A DNA stretch of 64,000 nt from Bacillota bacterium (lineage in GTDB: Bacteria; Bacillota; Dehalobacteriia; UBA4068; UBA4997): contig JAETNY010000005.1 in the NCBI GenBank assembly GCA_021771915.1, positions 120,594-184,593 on the forward strand. Reading direction: 5' to 3'. The notes beneath the pieces were generated by a model, which saw only the letters and a program-made list of their open reading frames with translations, did not search any database and was not told where the DNA came from. Positions 22,890 to 31,544 of this stretch are shown one piece after another. The stretch's first letter is position 1. The number at the start of each line of letters is the position of its first letter. The translations under genes were made by a program, and so were the position numbers.

Positions 22890-24467
22890 ATGAGCATGAG
22901 AGAAAAATTGGCCGAGGCTGGCTATATCAATCTGGGCGAAATTTTCGATAATTTATCACCGGCTTTGCTGGTGGAACAGGCATTGTGCCGTGGGGAGGGC
23001 GTGCTTTCCAGCACCGGCGCTTTGGCTGTGGAAACCGGCAAATATACGGGACGCTCGCCGGAGGATCGTTTTGTGGTGGAAGATGAAACCACCAAAAACA
23101 CAGTGGATTGGGGCAAGATTAATAAACCTTTCTGTCCCGAGGCTTTTGCGGCGTTGCGCAGCCGGCAAAAGGCTTATTTGGAGGGGCGCGATGTTTTTGT
23201 TTTTGACGGCTACATCGGCGCTGACGAAGAATATCGTATTCCGGTACGCGTGATTAATGAGTACGCCTGGCAAAATCTTTTTATTCATCATCTGCTGCGC
23301 CGCCCGACCAAGGAAGAACTGGCCAATTTTGAGCCGCAGGTTACGCTGGTTTGCACACCTGGCTTTAAGGCCATTCCGGAATTGGATAAAACCAACTCTG
23401 AAGCTTTTATTATCCTGAACTTCACCAGTCAGGAAATTTTGATTGGCGGAGCCTCCTATGCTGGTGAGATGAAAAAATCCTGCTTCAGTTATATGAATTA
23501 TATGATGCCGGAGCGCGGTGTTTGCCCGATGCACTGTTCCGCCAATATTGGCGCCGACGGCACCACCGCTTTGTTCTTTGGTCTTTCCGGCACCGGCAAA
23601 ACCACCCTTTCCGCCGACCCCCTGCGTCAGCTGATTGGCGATGATGAACACGGCTGGTCTGAAAAAGGCATTTTCAACTTTGAGGGTGGCTGTTATGCTA
23701 AGGCAATTAAGCTTTCCCAAGAGGGTGAACCGCAGATTTGGAACGCCATCAAGTTTGGCGCGGTAATTGAAAATGTGATTATGGATCCGGAAACACGTCT
23801 GGCTGATTATGATGACGACAGCCTGACCGAGAATATCCGCACTGGCTATCCGGTTGATTATATTCCTGACGCTGTTCTTACCGGCAAAGGCGGTCAGCCG
23901 AAGGCTATCATCTTCCTGACGGCCGACGCTTTCGGTGTGTTGCCGCCGGTAGCAAAATTAAATCAGAACCAGGCCAGCTATTACTATCTTTCTGGCTATA
24001 CCAGCAAGCTGGCCGGCACCGAGCGCGGTATCACCGAGCCGCAGGCTACATTTTCCGCTGGCTTTGGCGCGCCTTTCCTGCCCCGGGCCGTTGGCGAGTA
24101 TGCCAAACTGCTGCGCGCTAACATTGCCAAATACGGCACGGAGGTTTATATGCTGAACACCGGCTGGACTGGCGGCCCTTACGGCGTTGGTTCCCGTATG
24201 AAGCTGGCTTATACCCGGGCGATGGTTACCGCTGCTTTGAATGGCGATTTGGCCAATGTGGAATATGAAACAGACCCGATTTTTGGTCTGGCTGTGCCGA
24301 AGACCTGCCCGAACGTGCCGGAGGAAGTTCTCAATCCGCGCAATACCTGGGCCGATAAGGCGGCCTATGATGAGTCGGCTAAAAAGTTAGCGGCTTTGTT
24401 TGTGGAAAATTTCAAAACATATAATGGCGTGGATGCTGATATTGAGGCAGCCGGTCCTGGCAAATAA
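22890..24467 (+). CDS. pckA: Phosphoenolpyruvate carboxykinase (ATP)
   Basis: PckA interconverts oxaloacetate plus ATP and PEP plus CO2 plus ADP. In anaerobes that metabolise C4 acids it can run in either direction. The 525-residue product shows the ATP-type signature FGLSGTGKTTLSADPLRQLI and DDEHGWSEKGIFNFEGGCYA, GKYTGRSPEDRF near the N-terminus, and NTGWTGGPYGVGSRMKLAYT near the end. ATG 22890 is used because AGGGGGA lies seven bases upstream; a TTG two codons earlier is less likely. A strong terminator follows. It is a single-gene unit. Confidence 0.98.
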   Translation: MSMREKLAEAGYINLGEIFDNLSPALLVEQALCRGEGVLSSTGALAVETGKYTGRSPEDRFVVEDETTKNTVDWGKINKPFCPEAFAALRSRQKAYLEGRDVFVFDGYIGADEEYRIPVRVINEYAWQNLFIHHLLRRPTKEELANFEPQVTLVCTPGFKAIPELDKTNSEAFIILNFTSQEILIGGASYAGEMKKSCFSYMNYMMPERGVCPMHCSANIGADGTTALFFGLSGTGKTTLSADPLRQLIGDDEHGWSEKGIFNFEGGCYAKAIKLSQEGEPQIWNAIKFGAVIENVIMDPETRLADYDDDSLTENIRTGYPVDYIPDAVLTGKGGQPKAIIFLTADAFGVLPPVAKLNQNQASYYYLSGYTSKLAGTERGITEPQATFSAGFGAPFLPRAVGEYAKLLRANIAKYGTEVYMLNTGWTGGPYGVGSRMKLAYTRAMVTAALNGDLANVEYETDPIFGLAVPKTCPNVPEEVLNPRNTWADKAAYDESAKKLAALFVENFKTYNGVDADIEAAGPGK

Positions 24468-24481
24468 AATAGTTCTTTAAT

Positions 24482-24526
24482 AATATGGAGGTGAGTCGGT
24501 TTTTTGCGGCTCATCTCCATATTTTT
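24482..24526 (+). terminator. Terminator of pckA
   Basis: AATATGGAGGTGAG (24482-24495) pairs with CTCATCTCCATATT (24510-24523), followed by TTT. Confidence 0.85.
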
Positions 24527-24557
24527 GAACTTTGCATTCATTAAGGAGTGTGATAGT

Positions 24558-25226
24558 ATGTCGTTGACTAAGCGTTTGGCTGTTATTGCTATTTTTATTA
24601 ACATTATGTTGCTCTTTTTCTGTCCGGGCATTGCCCTTGTCGGTAAATATACCGGGTTGCGCGCATTGCTTAGTGTACTTATGGCCTTTGCGCCGTTGGT
24701 GGCGTTTGTGTTTCTGATTGTGGGCTGTGTGCCGGCTAAGGAAACCGGGTATTCTCGGGCAGTCTGCCGCGTCGGCCTGTTCATTATGGCTTTTAGCATT
24801 GCGTCCATGGCCTATTGCTGGGATTTTGGGCACAATGGCGTGTATCCGCTGTTTGATGATTTGCAGACGGCTGATGTGCAGCGCGTGGGAATTTATGTTG
24901 GAACAGTGACCAATCAGAATATTACCATGGTTGAATTGGACGAAATCGAGCGCACCGAGGTTTTGGCACTTATGCAGCAGGTTACTTGCCGCAATCCCCA
25001 TGCTTCTGTTAAGCAAACCTCCGCACAGGACAGTGGATGTTTTAATTTTTTCGTGAACGGTGCAGAAGGTGATAATTTCTGCTTTGGGGTTTATCCACCA
25101 TATTATGTAGACTCACATGAAATCGCTTATCGGGCTGAAGACGAGCAGGTTTGTCAGCAGCTGGCCGATTTATATGCGGATTTGCGGCTAAAATATGAGC
25201 CGATGGCTTTGATAGCGGCGGAATAA
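24558..25226 (+). CDS. Membrane protein of unknown function
   Basis: A 222-residue protein starting at ATG 24558, which follows AAGGAG. The first 100 residues hold three hydrophobic helices (about 8-28, 35-56 and 68-90). The remainder, about 130 residues, is a soluble domain containing ADVQRVGIYVGTVTNQNITM, and CFNFFVNGAEGDNFCFGVYP with a cysteine pair. I do not recognise the family. It lies between two terminators, so it is transcribed alone. Most likely an envelope protein; no function is offered. Confidence 0.75.
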   Translation: MSLTKRLAVIAIFINIMLLFFCPGIALVGKYTGLRALLSVLMAFAPLVAFVFLIVGCVPAKETGYSRAVCRVGLFIMAFSIASMAYCWDFGHNGVYPLFDDLQTADVQRVGIYVGTVTNQNITMVELDEIERTEVLALMQQVTCRNPHASVKQTSAQDSGCFNFFVNGAEGDNFCFGVYPPYYVDSHEIAYRAEDEQVCQQLADLYADLRLKYEPMALIAAE

Positions 25227-25244
25227 AAAATTAGATAGCCAAAA

Positions 25245-25280
25245 AAACAACCTCTCATTTGCGGTGAGAGGTTGTTTAAT
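25245..25280 (+). terminator. Terminator after the small membrane protein
   Basis: A 13-base perfect stem, AAACAACCTCTCA (25245-25257) with TGAGAGGTTGTTT (25265-25277), followed by an AT-rich tail. Confidence 0.8.
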
Positions 25281-25287
25281 TTTAATG

Positions 25288-25301
25288 TGACAAAAATGTA
25301 A
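25288..25301 (+). promoter_or_regulatory. BceR-like operator upstream of the Bce-type transporter
   Basis: TGACA-AAAA-TGTAA matches the TNACA-N4-TGTAA inverted repeat bound by BceR-type response regulators. A partial copy of the 3' part (AAAATGCAAGAT versus AAAATGTAAGAT) follows 21 bases downstream at 25314-25325. A TAAAAT at 25357-25362 could be the -10 element of the transporter promoter. Confidence 0.65.
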
Positions 25302-25420
25302 GATTGGCGGCTGAAAATGCAAGATAAAACTACTGGTACGCGTTGGCTGGCTATGATAAAATAAAGGCGTAATAAGCTATAAAATAAATGTATAGTTGTT
25401 AAAAACAGAAAGGAGTTATT

Positions 25421-26221
25421 ATGTCAATTTTAGAAGTAAACGATTTAAAGAAAATTTACACTACGCGTTTTGGCGGCCAAAAGGTTGAGGCGCTGCAAAG
25501 CGTCAGTTTTAAGGTGGAAAAAGGCGAGTGGGTGGCTATCATGGGGGAGTCCGGTAGCGGCAAAACCACGCTGTTGAACATGGTGGCGGCGCTGGACAGA
25601 CCAACCGGCGGCGCGGTGCTTTTAGATGGCAAAAATCTGGCGCAGATTAAAGAAAGCAGTATTGCTGCTTTTCGACGTGATAATTTGGGCTTTGTTTTTC
25701 AGGATTGCAATTTGTTGGATACATTCTCGCTGGCGGATAACATATATCTGCCGCTGGTGCTGGCGGCCATGCCGTATAAGGAAATGGCGGCGCGAATTGT
25801 GCCGCTGGCGGAGCGGTTGGGGATTTCCGGCCTGTTGAGTAAATATCCCTATGAAGTTTCCGGCGGTCAGAAACAGAGGGCGGCGGTGGCGCGAGCGCTG
25901 ATTACCAAACCGCAGCTGGTGTTGGCCGACGAGCCAACCGGCGCGCTGGATTCGCGCTCTGCTGATGAACTTTTGGAACTTTTCCGTCAGATAAATGAAA
26001 GCGGCCAGACGATTTTGCTGGTGACACATTCAGTTAAGGCGGCCAGCTATGCCGGCCGGGTGCTGTTTATCAAGGACGGCAGGGTTTTCCACCAGCTGTA
26101 TCGCGCCGGGCAGCCGCGGCAGCAGTTTTATCAGAAGATTACCGAGGCGCTGACGCTGCTGACCTCCGACGGCGGATTGGCCGAAACGGAGTATGACGCC
26201 GGAAAGGGCGGTGTGGCCTGA
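25421..26221 (+). CDS. Bce-type ABC transporter ATP-binding protein
   Basis: The 266-residue ATPase has Walker A GESGSGKTTLLN, Q-loop FVFQDCNLLDTFSLADNIYL, signature VSGGQKQRAAVARALI, Walker B LVLADEPTGALDS and the H-loop VTHSV. The sequence FRRDNLGFVFQDCNLL is typical of BceA/VraD-type peptide-detoxification ATPases. It has a 20-residue acidic C-terminal extension after the core. ATG 25421 follows AAAGGAG. Its stop codon shares one base with the permease start. With the permease it would protect against cell-wall-active peptides such as bacitracin. No histidine kinase or response regulator lies next to it. Confidence 0.93.
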   Translation: MSILEVNDLKKIYTTRFGGQKVEALQSVSFKVEKGEWVAIMGESGSGKTTLLNMVAALDRPTGGAVLLDGKNLAQIKESSIAAFRRDNLGFVFQDCNLLDTFSLADNIYLPLVLAAMPYKEMAARIVPLAERLGISGLLSKYPYEVSGGQKQRAAVARALITKPQLVLADEPTGALDSRSADELLELFRQINESGQTILLVTHSVKAASYAGRVLFIKDGRVFHQLYRAGQPRQQFYQKITEALTLLTSDGGLAETEYDAGKGGVA

Positions 26222-28320
26222 TGCGTGGTTTGGGTTTTTATCTGCGTCTGGCCGGGCAGGGCATTGGCAAAAACGGCCGGGTTTATCTGCCGTATATTAT
26301 TACCTGTATCGGCATGGTGATGATGTATTATATTGTGGGCGCGCTGGAAACCAGCAGTATCATTGCCGAAATGCGCGGTGGCCAAACGGTGCAGGAGATT
26401 ATGGTGCTGGGTGAGATTGTGGTAGGCTTTTTCTCGCTGTTCTTTCTGCTTTATACCAATTCTTTTCTGTTGCGGCGGCGCAAGAAAGAGTTTGGCCTTT
26501 ATAACATTCTGGGCATGAGCAAGCGCAATCTGGCGCGCGTGCTGCTGCTGGAAAATCTGCTGGTGGCGGCGCTGGCGCTGGTCGGCGGTCTGGGGCTTGG
26601 TATCGTTTTCAGCAAGCTGGCGGAACTTTCTCTGAGCCGTTTGCTGGCTGTTGGGCCAGATTTTGGTTTTGAAATTTCCCCTGCGGCTATTATCAGCTGT
26701 CTGAAGCTTTACGGTCTGATTTTCCTGTTGCTGTTGTTAAACTCTTTGCGCCAGGTGCATATGGCGCGGCCGGTGGAGTTGCTGCGCGCGCCCAACTTTG
26801 GCGAGCGTCCACCGCGTTCCAACTGGCTGCTGGCGCTGCTGGGCGTGGTGCTGCTGGGTGCGGCCTACGGGCTGGCCGTGACTATCGAAGACCCGATTAT
26901 GGCGTTGGGGCTGTTCTTTATCGCGGTAATTCTGGTTATCATGGCCACTTATCTGTTGTTTATGGCCGGCTCGGTGGCGCTTTGCCGGCTGTTGCAAAAA
27001 AATAAACGCTTTTATTATCAGACGCGCCATTTTGTCGCCACGGGCAACATGATTTTCCGTATGCGGCGCAACGGCGCCGGGCTGGCTTCAATTTGCATAC
27101 TTTCCACCATGGTGCTGGTGATGATTTCCACCACTGGCTGTCTGTTCTGGGGCAAAGAGGACGCGCTTTTACAGCGTTATCCGCAGGATATAATTTTTGC
27201 GGTGAGAAATGTTTATGGCACTGAGAACCCGGCCGATGCGGAATTTTGGGCGGCACGGCAGGCGGCAACTATGCAGTATCGCGGTTTGATTGAGCAGGCC
27301 ATGGCGGAGCGCGGCTGGCAGGCGCAGAACACGCTGGATTTTGTTCATCTGGACGTGGCGGCTTTTAACCGGAACGGGGAAATGCGCTTTGAGTTGGCGG
27401 TTTATGATGACAGCAATTTTCTTCAGCAGTTAGATGATATAACCATGCTGCACTTTATGACGCTGGCGGATTATAATAATAGTATGAATACGGCGCTGGA
27501 GTTGCAGCCGAATGAAATTTTTGTCTGTGAGGATTTGCAGCGCCCTTATACCCTGACGGATTTAAGACTGCCGCAGACAACCCTGCCGGACTATCAGATT
27601 AAGGCGACGCTGCCGGCCTTTCCGCCGACCTCTCTGAACAATTCAATTTTAGGCGTGCAGGAGCTTTGGCTGGTTCTGCCGGATATGGCGGCGCTGGAGG
27701 AAGTTTACGCGGCGCAGTTGGAGGTTTATCAGGGTGACCGCTCACTGGTTAACTGGTATTATTCCTTTGATTTGCCGGAGGACGTTGATGCGACGAAGGG
27801 TATGGAGGTTGTGCAGCAGGTTTGGAATCAGGTTGACGAGTTGAAGTTTGCTGAGGGTGATGTGGAATTCCCGGTTTATCCTTCTGTCAGTTACAATGTG
27901 CGTGAAAATGAACGTGTTTGGTTTTACAGCATGAACAGCGGCCTGTTCTTTCTGGCGATTGTGCTGGCTTTGGTGTTTGTGGCCGGGGCGTTGCTGATTA
28001 TGTATTATAAGCAGCTGATTGAGGGCTATGAGGACCAGTCCGGCTTTGATATTCTGCGCAAGCTGGGTATGACGGCGCGCGAAATTCGGCGCAGCGTTAA
28101 CTGGCAGACGCTGATTTTGTTCTTCCTGCCGCTGCTGGTGGCCGGCGTACACCTGCTTTTTGCTTTCCCGATGCTCTCCAAACTGATTATGCTGTTTGGC
28201 GTAACGAACATGCTGCTGTTGAGCAAAATTTGTGTAACCTGTTATCTGGTCTTTGCCATGTTTTATATTTTAGCGTATCTGATTACGGCGCGTCTTTATT
28301 ATCGAATTGTCACCGCTTGA
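26221..28320 (+). CDS. Bce-type ABC transporter permease (FtsX-like)
   Basis: The 699-residue membrane protein has the 10-helix Bce-type permease layout: helices 1-4 in the first 190 residues, then two more pairs to about 300, a large extracytoplasmic domain of roughly 230 residues (about 320-555) between helices 7 and 8, and a C-terminal FtsX-like block. The cytoplasmic motif KKEFGLYNILGMSKRNLARV occurs near residue 90 and its counterpart GFDILRKLGMTAREIRR near 610; both are coupling helices to the ATPase. The large outer domain is the usual sensor of the peptide or lipid II cycle intermediate. It overlaps the ATPase gene by one base. Confidence 0.92.
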   Translation: MRGLGFYLRLAGQGIGKNGRVYLPYIITCIGMVMMYYIVGALETSSIIAEMRGGQTVQEIMVLGEIVVGFFSLFFLLYTNSFLLRRRKKEFGLYNILGMSKRNLARVLLLENLLVAALALVGGLGLGIVFSKLAELSLSRLLAVGPDFGFEISPAAIISCLKLYGLIFLLLLLNSLRQVHMARPVELLRAPNFGERPPRSNWLLALLGVVLLGAAYGLAVTIEDPIMALGLFFIAVILVIMATYLLFMAGSVALCRLLQKNKRFYYQTRHFVATGNMIFRMRRNGAGLASICILSTMVLVMISTTGCLFWGKEDALLQRYPQDIIFAVRNVYGTENPADAEFWAARQAATMQYRGLIEQAMAERGWQAQNTLDFVHLDVAAFNRNGEMRFELAVYDDSNFLQQLDDITMLHFMTLADYNNSMNTALELQPNEIFVCEDLQRPYTLTDLRLPQTTLPDYQIKATLPAFPPTSLNNSILGVQELWLVLPDMAALEEVYAAQLEVYQGDRSLVNWYYSFDLPEDVDATKGMEVVQQVWNQVDELKFAEGDVEFPVYPSVSYNVRENERVWFYSMNSGLFFLAIVLALVFVAGALLIMYYKQLIEGYEDQSGFDILRKLGMTAREIRRSVNWQTLILFFLPLLVAGVHLLFAFPMLSKLIMLFGVTNMLLLSKICVTCYLVFAMFYILAYLITARLYYRIVTA

Positions 28321-28452
28321 AAATTGTGTATTAATTTGTGGATAGTGTGAAAAATTAAAAAAATACTGCAAGATTTTGTGGAAAAAAACGGTATTTATAG
28401 TAAAAGATAAAAAATGTGATATAAATAGTTGTGGAAAGTTGAGGTGAACGAG

Positions 28453-29187
28453 ATGAAGAAATTTTGGCAGATTATGAAAGCTATGGTACTGGCCGTTTTC
28501 TGTATGGGGCTGCTGGTTGGCGGTACCTTTACCTGGAAGGGCTGGCAGTTATATCGTCAGGCTGTGGAGGAGCGCCCACTTATGCAGGTTGTGGCTGAGG
28601 TTCAGGCGGCGGAGAATTATACCAGACTGGAACAGCTGCCGGATTTCTACTTAAACGCGGTAGTGGCCGTGGAAGATAAGCGCTTTTATCGGCATGATGG
28701 CATTGACCCTATCTCCATTTGCCGGGCGGTACTGGCTGATGTGCGAGCGGGCTCCTTTGTGGAAGGTGGCAGTACGATTACACAGCAGTTGGCCAAAAAT
28801 CTTTATTTCACGCAGGAAAAGAAGTTGGAGCGTAAAATTGCCGAGGTATTTGTGGCCTGGGATTTGGAAGAACTTTGCGAGAAAGATGAGATTTTGGAAC
28901 TTTACGTTAACGATATCTATTTCGGCGCTGGTTATTATTGTATTCATGACGCCGCGCAGGGTTATTTTAACAAGCTGCCGGCGGATTTGACTGACGCAGA
29001 GTGCGCGTTGCTTGCTGGTCTGCCTAATGCGCCCAGCGTGTATAATCCCAAGAAAAATCCGGAACTGGCGGCGCAGCGTCAGCAGCAGGTGCTTAAACGT
29101 ATGGTTAAATGTAATATGCTGACCCCGGAAGAAGCCAGCAACCTGGTTATTTTGGCTCAGCTTTTGGAGGCCTTTGAAACTCTTTAA
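28453..29187 (+). CDS. mtgA: Monofunctional peptidoglycan glycosyltransferase (GT51)
   Basis: A 244-residue membrane-anchored transglycosylase that polymerises lipid II into glycan strands. After a short basic head, a membrane helix covers about residues 9-29. The GT51 motifs follow in order: VVAVEDKRFYRHDGID with the catalytic glutamate, EGGSTITQQLAKNLY, KKLERKIAEVFVAWDLE, and LYVNDIYFGAGYYCIHDAA. There is no transpeptidase domain, so it is the stand-alone type. ATG 28453 has GAGGTG 7 bases upstream. Single gene with its own terminator. Confidence 0.94.
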   Translation: MKKFWQIMKAMVLAVFCMGLLVGGTFTWKGWQLYRQAVEERPLMQVVAEVQAAENYTRLEQLPDFYLNAVVAVEDKRFYRHDGIDPISICRAVLADVRAGSFVEGGSTITQQLAKNLYFTQEKKLERKIAEVFVAWDLEELCEKDEILELYVNDIYFGAGYYCIHDAAQGYFNKLPADLTDAECALLAGLPNAPSVYNPKKNPELAAQRQQQVLKRMVKCNMLTPEEASNLVILAQLLEAFETL

Positions 29188-29196
29188 TAATTCAAA

Positions 29197-29245
29197 TATA
29201 ATAATAACAGCACAGGCAAACAAAACCTGTGCTGTTATTATTATA
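29197..29245. terminator. Terminator between the transglycosylase and lipoprotein genes
   Basis: A 16-base stem, ATAATAACAGCACAGG with CCTGTGCTGTTATTAT, and a nine-base loop. AT-rich flanks could serve both convergent genes. Confidence 0.8.
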
Positions 29246-29250
29246 TTACA

Positions 29251-29532
29251 TTACATATCTGCGGTTACATTGTTAACGCCATTGCTGCCGTTACCATAAG
29301 TGCCGGTGCCATAGGTGCCCATGCTGCCGTTGCCTCCATTGCTGCGGCTGGTGCCGTTGGTGGCGCCGGTGTAGCCGCTGTTGGTGCTCATACCGGTATA
29401 GCCATTGTTGGTATAGCTGGTTGGCGTGCCGGTTGTACCGTTGCCATTGCTACCGGTTTTATTATTGCTGCAGCCGGCCAGCGTCGTCATGAGCAGCAAT
29501 GCGGCGGCCATAAGATAAGCAAATCTTTTCAT
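29251..29532 (-). CDS. Small Gly/Asn/Thr/Ser-rich lipoprotein
   Basis: A 93-residue exported lipoprotein. The signal peptide MKRFAYLMAAALLLMTTLAG ends in a lipobox (LAGC), with the modified cysteine at about residue 21. The mature part is low-complexity: short irregular repeats of the type GYTG, TNSGYTG, GTYGTGTYGNGSNG, ending NNVTADM. ATG 29532 follows GGAGGA nine bases upstream; the longest frame starts 30 codons earlier without such a site. The sequence resembles surface low-complexity lipoproteins, but no function is known. Confidence 0.8.
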   Translation of the reverse strand: MKRFAYLMAAALLLMTTLAGCSNNKTGSNGNGTTGTPTSYTNNGYTGMSTNSGYTGATNGTSRSNGGNGSMGTYGTGTYGNGSNGVNNVTADM

Positions 29533-29664
29533 TATTAACTTCCTCCATTTATAAAAAATTTTTTCTAACTGTTTGTTAGTATGCAGCTTTTTGGAGAAAG
29601 TATAATATGAATTTTTTGCCATTTATATGCAGAATTATGGTATTAAAAGTATTATTGTCAATGT

Positions 29665-31371
29665 TTAAACTTCAAAAACGCTTTCGCCTAAAAATTCCTG
29701 TAACAGCGAATAGGCCGGTACGGCTTTGGGGTCTGCTGGCACAAAGCAGTTAGCCAGTTTGAGCAGGCGGCGCGCTTCGGGATAGGCCGGGCTGATTTCT
29801 GGTATCGCCAGCAAATGTGGTATAATCATGGGCGCCAGCAAAGAAAATTCATAAATCAGCGAGGTGTTGAAATAATAATCGGCCGCGTCCTGAAAAGGAA
29901 AAATGTTCTTTTCCTCGCCGTTGCGTACTTTGTTCCAGGTCAGCAGGGTTTTTTCCGCTGAAATGTTGCGGAATTTAACATCACGCACCAAACGGCGTAT
30001 TTCTCGGTTATCGCTGGTGGAAATCGGCATTAAATTATCCAGGCTCAATGTGGTCATACAGGAAATATAAATTTTTAATTTGTTGGCGGCCGGAATATCT
30101 TTGGTTAAAGCCTCATTAATACCATGAATCCCCTCCACCAGCAGGATATTATTTTCGCCCAGTTCCACAGGAATTGTGCGCTCGGAACGGGTGCCGGTTT
30201 TGAAATCAAAAACGGGCATTTCCACCGGCTGACCGCTAATCAGCTGTAAAAGGTGTTGGTTGAACAATGTGGTGTCGATGGCGGTTACGGACTCAAAATC
30301 GGGTTGACCGTCTGGCCCCGGCGGCGTGTCGGCGTTGTTCAGAAAGTAATTGTCCATGGAAAGGGTGATGGGACGCAGTCCCTGATTGCGCAACTCAATA
30401 GCCAGACGGTTGCAGAAAGAGGTTTTGCCGGAACTGCTGGGGCCGGCAATCAGTACCAGCCGCACCGTGGGGAATTTCTGAAAAATCTGGTCGGCAATAT
30501 GCTGCAAATTGCGCTCCTGGCGAGCCTCGGACATGATAACCAGACTGTGAAAATCATTTTTTTCAACATAACGGTTCAAATCGCTGCAATAATTGATATT
30601 CTGCATATTTGACCATTTGCTGTAATTGTCCAATGTGGCGTTCAGGCTTTTGGGATAAGCCAGCTGGTTTTTATTGCGCAAATCGCTGGGGGTGTTGTAA
30701 TAATCAGTGAGAATAAAGCCGTCTTCAAAGGGACAAAGGCTGAATTTTTCCAGATAGCCGGTGCTGGGCACCAATTTGCTGAACATTTGGCGCGTATGGT
30801 TGCCGATAGAATACAGTGTTGCCTGTTTATCCGGGATTTTATAAAGCGTCTGCGCCTTGGCAAAATCGCCGCAGGCTTTAAAATAGCCAATACCCTCGTT
30901 TTTGTTGATGATATCCTTGCGAATGGGCAGATTGGCCTTGGCTAATTCTTTCATTCTTTTTTCAATACGGGCAATATCGCTGGCGGCCAGAGGGCGACTG
31001 CTGCCGTCTTCTGCCAGACGACAAAAACGGCCATAACGCAGAGAATGCATAACAGTCAGCTGATGTTTGGGAAAAAGTTCAGCGGCCGCGGCGGAAAGCA
31101 GCAGCGCTAATGAGTTATGCACAATACGGCTGCCCATTGGCGAGGTGGCCTCCAGCCATTCAATTTCAGAGGAGCAGTAAAGCGGATAATTTAAGTCCTT
31201 AAGCAGATTGTTAACAATCGCGCCCACGATTGGCGAGCGATTGGCGGACTGTTCTTCCGCATTGGGCAGAAGCACATCAGGCTTCAGCTGTTCCAGACGC
31301 AGGCCGGGCGTACAGCTTTGGGTATATTCCCGGCCGTTCTGCTGCCAGGTTATGGTAATCTGTTGTTTCAT
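29665..31371 (-). CDS. Uridine kinase-like nucleoside kinase with threonyl-tRNA-synthetase-like N-terminus
   Basis: The 568-residue product joins two parts. Residues about 1-260 resemble the N-terminal domains of threonyl-tRNA synthetase (a TGS-like start, and HSLALLLSAAAAELFPKH with the SAD-type HxxxH-like region). The C-terminal half is a uridine-kinase/phosphoribulokinase P-loop domain with LIAGPSSSGKTSFCNRLA, LRPITLSMDNYFL, and LVEGIHGINEALT. Such fused nucleoside kinases are common in anaerobic Bacillota and Thermotoga. Likely phosphorylates uridine or a related nucleoside. It is transcribed alone on the minus strand. ATG 31371 has no obvious strong ribosome site. Confidence 0.88.
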   Translation of the reverse strand: MKQQITITWQQNGREYTQSCTPGLRLEQLKPDVLLPNAEEQSANRSPIVGAIVNNLLKDLNYPLYCSSEIEWLEATSPMGSRIVHNSLALLLSAAAAELFPKHQLTVMHSLRYGRFCRLAEDGSSRPLAASDIARIEKRMKELAKANLPIRKDIINKNEGIGYFKACGDFAKAQTLYKIPDKQATLYSIGNHTRQMFSKLVPSTGYLEKFSLCPFEDGFILTDYYNTPSDLRNKNQLAYPKSLNATLDNYSKWSNMQNINYCSDLNRYVEKNDFHSLVIMSEARQERNLQHIADQIFQKFPTVRLVLIAGPSSSGKTSFCNRLAIELRNQGLRPITLSMDNYFLNNADTPPGPDGQPDFESVTAIDTTLFNQHLLQLISGQPVEMPVFDFKTGTRSERTIPVELGENNILLVEGIHGINEALTKDIPAANKLKIYISCMTTLSLDNLMPISTSDNREIRRLVRDVKFRNISAEKTLLTWNKVRNGEEKNIFPFQDAADYYFNTSLIYEFSLLAPMIIPHLLAIPEISPAYPEARRLLKLANCFVPADPKAVPAYSLLQEFLGESVFEV

Positions 31372-31493
31372 ATTTCTAATACACCTCGATTTTAAGTTAT
31401 TGATATTTAAACATATAAACTTTGGACGATGTAACTTTTAGATATATATTTATTTATTCTATTATAGTATAATTCCGCCCAAAATGCAATAAA

Positions 31494-31522
31494 AAAGCAG
31501 AAACATTGAGTTTCTGCTTTAA
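31494..31522. terminator. Terminator of the AGCS symporter gene
   Basis: AAAGCAGAAAC (31494-31504) pairs with GTTTCTGCTTT (31510-31520) over a five-base loop; on the minus strand a run of T follows, right after the symporter stop. Confidence 0.85.
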
Positions 31523-31544
31523 TTATAAAAAGTTGAAAAGGAAT

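Noticed and set aside
25421..28320. A lipoprotein-exporting LolCDE- or MacB-type ABC system
   Set aside because: The permease has 10 helices with a single large outer domain between helices 7 and 8, plus BceA-like ATPase motifs. MacB and LolC/E have four helices.
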